Shown here one piece after another: positions 61,066 to 64,000 of a DNA stretch of 64,000 nucleotides (positions within the stretch are counted from its first letter, which is position 1; each line of letters begins with the position of its first letter). The position numbers were made by a program, and so were the translations under genes. The notes beneath the pieces were generated by a model that did not search any database, had not been told where the DNA came from, and saw only the letters and a program-made list of their open reading frames with translations. This stretch comes from Streptococcus infantis ATCC 700779 (GTDB lineage Bacteria; Bacillota; Bacilli; Lactobacillales; Streptococcaceae). The stretch is taken from assembly GCF_000187465.1 (NCBI RefSeq), contig NZ_GL732439.1, forward strand, positions 149,341-213,340, written 5' to 3'.

Positions 61066-61355
61066 TGAAAACGAAAAATATTATTAAAACAGGTTTAGTC
61101 GTGGCAGGGCTTGGAGCACTTGCCTTTGGTGCCAAGAAAGTAGCTGATGATCACAAACTCATGAAGACACAGGAAGAGTTAACTGCTATTGTGCGTGGCT
61201 ATTTTTCAGAAATGGGTGAGATTGGGACTCTATATGTCCAAGTATACGAAAGTAGCCTAGAACGTCTTGTTGGTGGTGTCATTTTTGAAGATGGTCGTCA
61301 CTATACCTTTGTCTATGAAGATGAAGATCTCATCTACGAGGAGGAAGTCTTATGA
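61065..61355 (+). CDS. DUF4651-like membrane-anchored protein
   Basis: 96 residues: a basic N-terminus and hydrophobic helix (TGLVVAGLGALAFGA at 8-22), then a soluble alpha/beta domain (VRGYFSEMGEIGTLYVQVYE near 44-63; FVYEDEDLIYEEEVL at the end). Unknown function. The ATG at 61065 is chosen because the frame upstream runs through the -10 box. It overlaps the thioredoxin-like gene by four bases. Confidence 0.85.
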   Translation: MKTKNIIKTGLVVAGLGALAFGAKKVADDHKLMKTQEELTAIVRGYFSEMGEIGTLYVQVYESSLERLVGGVIFEDGRHYTFVYEDEDLIYEEEVL

Positions 61356-61669
61356 TTTCTCCTAAGAGTTTAGAAGAATTAGCGGATTTAGTAGAGCAGG
61401 ATGGCAAAAAGGTCTTCCTTTTTGTTGCGGATTGGTGTGGCGATTGTCGTTATATCTATCCTGCCTTGCCAGAGATTGAAGAGACAAATCCAGAGTTCAC
61501 TTTTATACGGGTAGACCGAGATGAGTACATGGAACTTGCTAAACTTTGGGATGTTTACGGAATTCCTAGTCTTGTTGTATTAGACAAGGACAAGGAGATT
61601 GGGCGCTTTGTCAATCGTAACCGTAAAACTAAGGAAGAGATTAATCACTTTTTAGCAGGATTGAAATAG
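61352..61669 (+). CDS. Thioredoxin family protein
   Basis: 105 residues with the redox motif ADWCGDCRYIYP near 27-38 (CGDC rather than CGPC) and the cis-proline GIPSLVVLDK near 70-79. Cytoplasmic thiol-disulfide function is likely. It is coupled to the upstream DUF4651 gene and precedes ytpR by nine bases. Confidence 0.92.
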   Translation: MISPKSLEELADLVEQDGKKVFLFVADWCGDCRYIYPALPEIEETNPEFTFIRVDRDEYMELAKLWDVYGIPSLVVLDKDKEIGRFVNRNRKTKEEINHFLAGLK

Positions 61670-61678
61670 GAGAAAAGA

Positions 61679-62329
61679 ATGATTTTTACATACAATAAAG
61701 AATATGTCGGCGATGTCCTTATGGTCATCGTGAAAAACAGTGAAGATGCCAAACTAGATGTTGAGCGTAAAGGTAATGTAGCGCGTATTTTCCTAAAGGA
61801 AACTGCCGAAACTGTCGCTTGGAATATTTTTGAAGTTTCTAGCTTATTTGAGATTGAGAATCGTGGCCAAGTATTTCTAACAGACGACCAAGTAGCTCGT
61901 TTGAATCAAGAATTGCAGGCACAAGGTTTTTCTGAAGAAATCATTAACGACAAGGAACCAAAATTTGTGGTTGGTGAGATTGTAGAGATGGTTGCGCATC
62001 CAGATAGTGATCACTTGAATATCTGCCAAGTTGCTGTTGGAAATGACAAAACAGTACAAATCGTGGCAGGTGCTCCAAATGCGCGTGTCGGTTTGAAAAC
62101 TATTGTAGCTCTTCCAGGAGCTATGATGCCAAAAGGCAATCTCATTTTCCCAGGTGAACTTCGTGGTGAAAAGAGTTTTGGGATGATGTGTAGTCCTCGT
62201 GAACTTGCCTTGCCAAATGCTCCACAAAAACGTGGTGTTATTGAATTATCAGAAGACCAGGTAGTTGGAACACCCTTTGACTCAGCTACACACTGGACTC
62301 GATTACCAACGACAACAGCGAATTGTTGA
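61679..62329 (+). CDS. ytpR: YtpR family tRNA-binding protein
   Basis: 216 residues with a PheT-like EMAP/OB tRNA-binding domain: EIVEMVAHPDSDHLNICQV near 100-118, VAGAPNARVG near 131 and GMMCSPRELALP near 168. The last residues (TRLPTTTANC) differ from the shorter end I remember for the pneumococcal protein, so the C-terminus may be altered by a local rearrangement downstream. AGGAGAAAAG precedes the ATG. Confidence 0.9.
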   Translation: MIFTYNKEYVGDVLMVIVKNSEDAKLDVERKGNVARIFLKETAETVAWNIFEVSSLFEIENRGQVFLTDDQVARLNQELQAQGFSEEIINDKEPKFVVGEIVEMVAHPDSDHLNICQVAVGNDKTVQIVAGAPNARVGLKTIVALPGAMMPKGNLIFPGELRGEKSFGMMCSPRELALPNAPQKRGVIELSEDQVVGTPFDSATHWTRLPTTTANC

Positions 62330-62463
62330 GTGTGTAACTTTGCTCGTGAAATCCTAGAAATCTTTTGGCGAAAGTTTTTTAAGTCTTGAATTGTGCACCT
62401 AGTTTGACAATTCAGGACAAATGAATAACCATGTCGCCCTACTAACGTTGAGGAGAAATATTT

Positions 62464-63135
62464 ATGCCTGATTTTGCTAAAATAGATAAAAAGTCTGTAT
62501 ATACTACGATCATTGGTTTGTTTCTAATGGCAGCGTTGTCTTTGACAAAGATAATACCTGAACTTTCTTTGTCAGGTCTCACTGTACTGATTGGTATTCT
62601 CTTTTTCTTTGTTCTTGAACATTTTGATAAAAAATCACATATAGAATCAGGTTTGCGCTTTAAATCATTTTTCGATGATTTGAAAAAACAAGGGGTAATT
62701 CTTTTGGTCTTGCTTCCTGTAGGAACCGCTGCAGCAACTTTGCTTATCGGCGATATGATATTTAAGGGCGCTTTTGCTAGTCATATTTTGGGAAGAACGG
62801 ATGGTATGTTATCCTTCGATAAAATACCGCTCCTTATGGTTCAAATAGTAATCGCAGCCTTGGGGGAAGAAATTGCATGGAGAGGTTTCTTTCTTGGTAA
62901 GTCAATGAGAATTATACCATTTTGGCTTTGTGCCATTCTATCTTCTTTATTGTTCGCGATAGCCCATATTTCTAGTGGAAGCGTTGGGCTTGTAAGCTAC
63001 GATATTTTCATGATTTTTGTTGATAGTATCATCTATGCAATGATTTATAAAAAGTCTGGGAATTGTTTGATTTCTACACTTTCTCATATTCTTGGAAATG
63101 CAACAGGAATTCTTTTGCTAATGATGTATAGCTAG
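62464..63135 (+). CDS. CPBP-family intramembrane protease (Abi-like)
   Basis: 223 residues, about seven to eight membrane helices. Active-site motifs: EEIAWRGFFLG near 137-147 (EExxxR), AIAHISSG near 160-167 and a third motif with LSHILGN near 206-212. Type II CAAX-prenyl-endopeptidase-like family; in lactic streptococci such proteins often give bacteriocin self-immunity or process peptides. No bacteriocin gene is visible nearby. AGGAGAAA precedes the ATG. Confidence 0.88.
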   Translation: MPDFAKIDKKSVYTTIIGLFLMAALSLTKIIPELSLSGLTVLIGILFFFVLEHFDKKSHIESGLRFKSFFDDLKKQGVILLVLLPVGTAAATLLIGDMIFKGAFASHILGRTDGMLSFDKIPLLMVQIVIAALGEEIAWRGFFLGKSMRIIPFWLCAILSSLLFAIAHISSGSVGLVSYDIFMIFVDSIIYAMIYKKSGNCLISTLSHILGNATGILLLMMYS

Positions 63136-63276
63136 ACAGATTTTAATGTTATCTAGCTAATAAAGGATTTTCATTATAGGGAGGAAATGGTCACTATCAG
63201 CAAAAGAGGGCTAGATGACTTGATTTATAAAAGTAAGGAATCTTGCTAAAAACTTGAATAATAAAAAGCATTGTTT

Positions 63277-63300
63277 TGTACAGACCCCAAAAAGTTAGAC
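63277..63300 (+). mobile_element. Possible insertion-sequence end (IS3/IS150-type) remnant
   Basis: TGTACAGACCCCAAAAAGTT followed by AGAC resembles the terminal repeat of streptococcal IS3-family elements. No transposase gene is present, so at most a scrap remains. Confidence 0.35.
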
Positions 63301-63313
63301 AATTAATTTATCC

Positions 63314-63354
63314 AAAGGATTTAGTTCTGTATTGCACAAGACGGAGTCCTTTTG
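63314..63354 (+). terminator. Hairpin with T-run before the small membrane protein
   Basis: AAAGGATTTAGT...CGGAGTCCTTTT; an imperfect stem that may be part of the insertion-sequence end. Confidence 0.45.
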
Positions 63355-63373
63355 CTATCTTTATAAGTTTTAC

Positions 63374-63571
63374 ATGATTTACTTGTGGTTTATCCTCATA
63401 ATTTCCATAATGGCTATCGGTATTTTATCCCTTGGAGTAGTAGCTGGTATGGGAGGAAAACTTACGTTTGGTTTCTTTGTTTTATCTTTTTTAGGTGTAG
63501 TTCTATTTAGTTTCTATATTTTTAGTATTCTAAAAGAGATAAAGGAATTAAAGCAAATAAAAGGTAAGTGA
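63374..63571 (+). CDS. Small two-helix membrane protein, unknown
   Basis: About 65 residues from the ATG at 63374 (the frame is open from 63332). Two hydrophobic helices (YLWFILIISIMAIGILSLGV and FFVLSFLGVVLFSFYIFSIL) and a Lys/Glu-rich tail ending IKGK. No clear ribosome site, and it adjoins insertion-sequence debris, so it may be a fragment rather than a working gene. Confidence 0.45.
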   Translation: MIYLWFILIISIMAIGILSLGVVAGMGGKLTFGFFVLSFLGVVLFSFYIFSILKEIKELKQIKGK

Positions 63572-63793
63572 ATAGATAGACGTAATCTAATTTGAATTGT
63601 CTTTATCTGGGCTATACATCCGTATCTTGAACAGGTTACTAAAAAGTTACTAAAATTTGAAAAATGAGTCTATTTTGAAAGATTCAAAAGTCCTAAAACC
63701 CTATTAAATCAAGGATATAAGATTTAAAAAGTGTATTCATAGAACTGTTTAATCACTAAAAGTGATTTATAATCTTTGACAGAGGGAAATAAG

Positions 63794-64000
63794 ATGGCAA
63801 AAAATGTAGTCATTACAGGTGCAACATCAGGTATTGGTGAAGCCATTGCGCGTGCTTATCTAGAAAAGGGTGAGAATGTTGTACTCACAGGGCGTCGAAC
63901 AGAAAGACTCGAGGTCTTAAAAAACGAGTTTTCAGAAGCCTTTCTGAATCAAAAAGTCTGGACCTTTCCATTAGATGTTACAGATATGAGCATGGTAAAA
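63794..64000 (+). CDS. Short-chain dehydrogenase/reductase (5' part, cut by window end)
   Basis: The first 69 codons of an SDR oxidoreductase. The NAD(P)-binding motif VVITGATSGIGEAIA (TGxxxGxG) lies at residues 5-19, LTGRRTERLE near 31-40 (Arg pair suggesting NADP preference) and the LDVTD motif near 62-66. AGAGGGAAATAAG precedes the ATG. The catalytic YxxxK lies beyond the window. Confidence 0.9.
   Translation, partial: MAKNVVITGATSGIGEAIARAYLEKGENVVLTGRRTERLEVLKNEFSEAFLNQKVWTFPLDVTDMSMVK

Noticed and set aside
60829-61068. 79-codon plus-strand frame after the DUF1912 gene
   Set aside because: It is entirely produced by the hairpin repeat at 60847-61024 and has no family resemblance; the ribosome-site-like GGAGG belongs to the repeat.
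63187-63249. 20-codon frame preceded by GGGAGG
   Set aside because: The ribosome-like sequence is too close to the ATG and the peptide shows no membrane or other feature; probably chance.

Overview
The window is chromosomal DNA of a mitis-group Streptococcus (S. mitis, S. oralis or a close relative of S. pneumoniae). The evidence is low GC, strong AGGAGG ribosome sites, and protein sequences that match pneumococcal housekeeping genes almost residue by residue as I remember them (sulABCD folate cluster, CcpA, SpuA pullulanase, PBP2x, GlnR/GlnA, HrcA-GrpE-DnaK-DnaJ, CcrZ-TrmB, NusA-InfB-RbfA). Blocks that are far apart in pneumococcus are adjacent here, which argues for a non-pneumococcal member of the group. 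No rRNA, tRNA, CRISPR array, prophage or intact insertion sequence was seen.

Layout. 0.1-3.8 kb: folate operon folP-folC-folE-folBK. 3.8-10 kb: DUF960 gene, ccpA, asparaginase, a HAD hydrolase with a MazG-like tail, a universal stress protein, a phosphoesterase, an Rrf2 regulator and a 32-residue membrane peptide too short for ordinary gene calling. 10-13.8 kb: cell-wall-anchored pullulanase SpuA with a catabolite-repression site over its promoter. 14-23.5 kb: methyltransferase, recJ, a secreted LysM-CHAP protein, RNase J2, esterase, a membrane-anchored matrixin-like metalloprotease and uvrC. 23.5-28 kb: division cluster rsmH-ftsL-pbp2x-mraY, with an SAMK active site in PBP2x. 28-30.5 kb: membrane protein, glnR-glnA.

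31-39.3 kb is the most remarkable region: a phase-variable type I restriction-modification locus of the SpnIII (ivr) kind. An expressed hsdR-hsdM-hsdS operon reads leftward. Facing it are two silent hsdS cassettes and a tyrosine recombinase. Inverted repeats of 309 bp and 30 bp (plus a 10-bp core for the third cassette) link active and silent copies, giving a predicted 2 x 3 = 6 HsdS specificities. The system type is known; the particular target-recognition domains here are not ones I can assign. A 107-bp RUP element and decayed sequence separate it from glnA.

39.8-46 kb: DUF2812 gene and the heat-shock cluster hrcA-grpE-dnaK-(small membrane protein)-dnaJ under two CIRCE operators. 46-51 kb: two membrane-anchored unknown proteins, a HIT protein, EcsAB-type ABC transporter, ccrZ-trmB. 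51-58 kb: GH3 glycosidase and the rimP-nusA-ylxR-ylxQ-infB-rbfA translation operon. 58-64 kb: EcsC-like protein, DUF1858-DUF438 hemerythrin pair, DUF1912, DUF4651, thioredoxin-like and YtpR proteins, a CPBP protease, an insertion-sequence scrap and the start of a short-chain dehydrogenase cut by the window end.

Start codons were moved from the longest reading frame where a ribosome site, promoter or operator decides it (usp, rrf2, spuA, glnR, hrcA, grpE, HIT, GH3, rimP, EcsC-like, DUF1858, DUF4651). All functional assignments rest on motifs and family knowledge; no database search was run.
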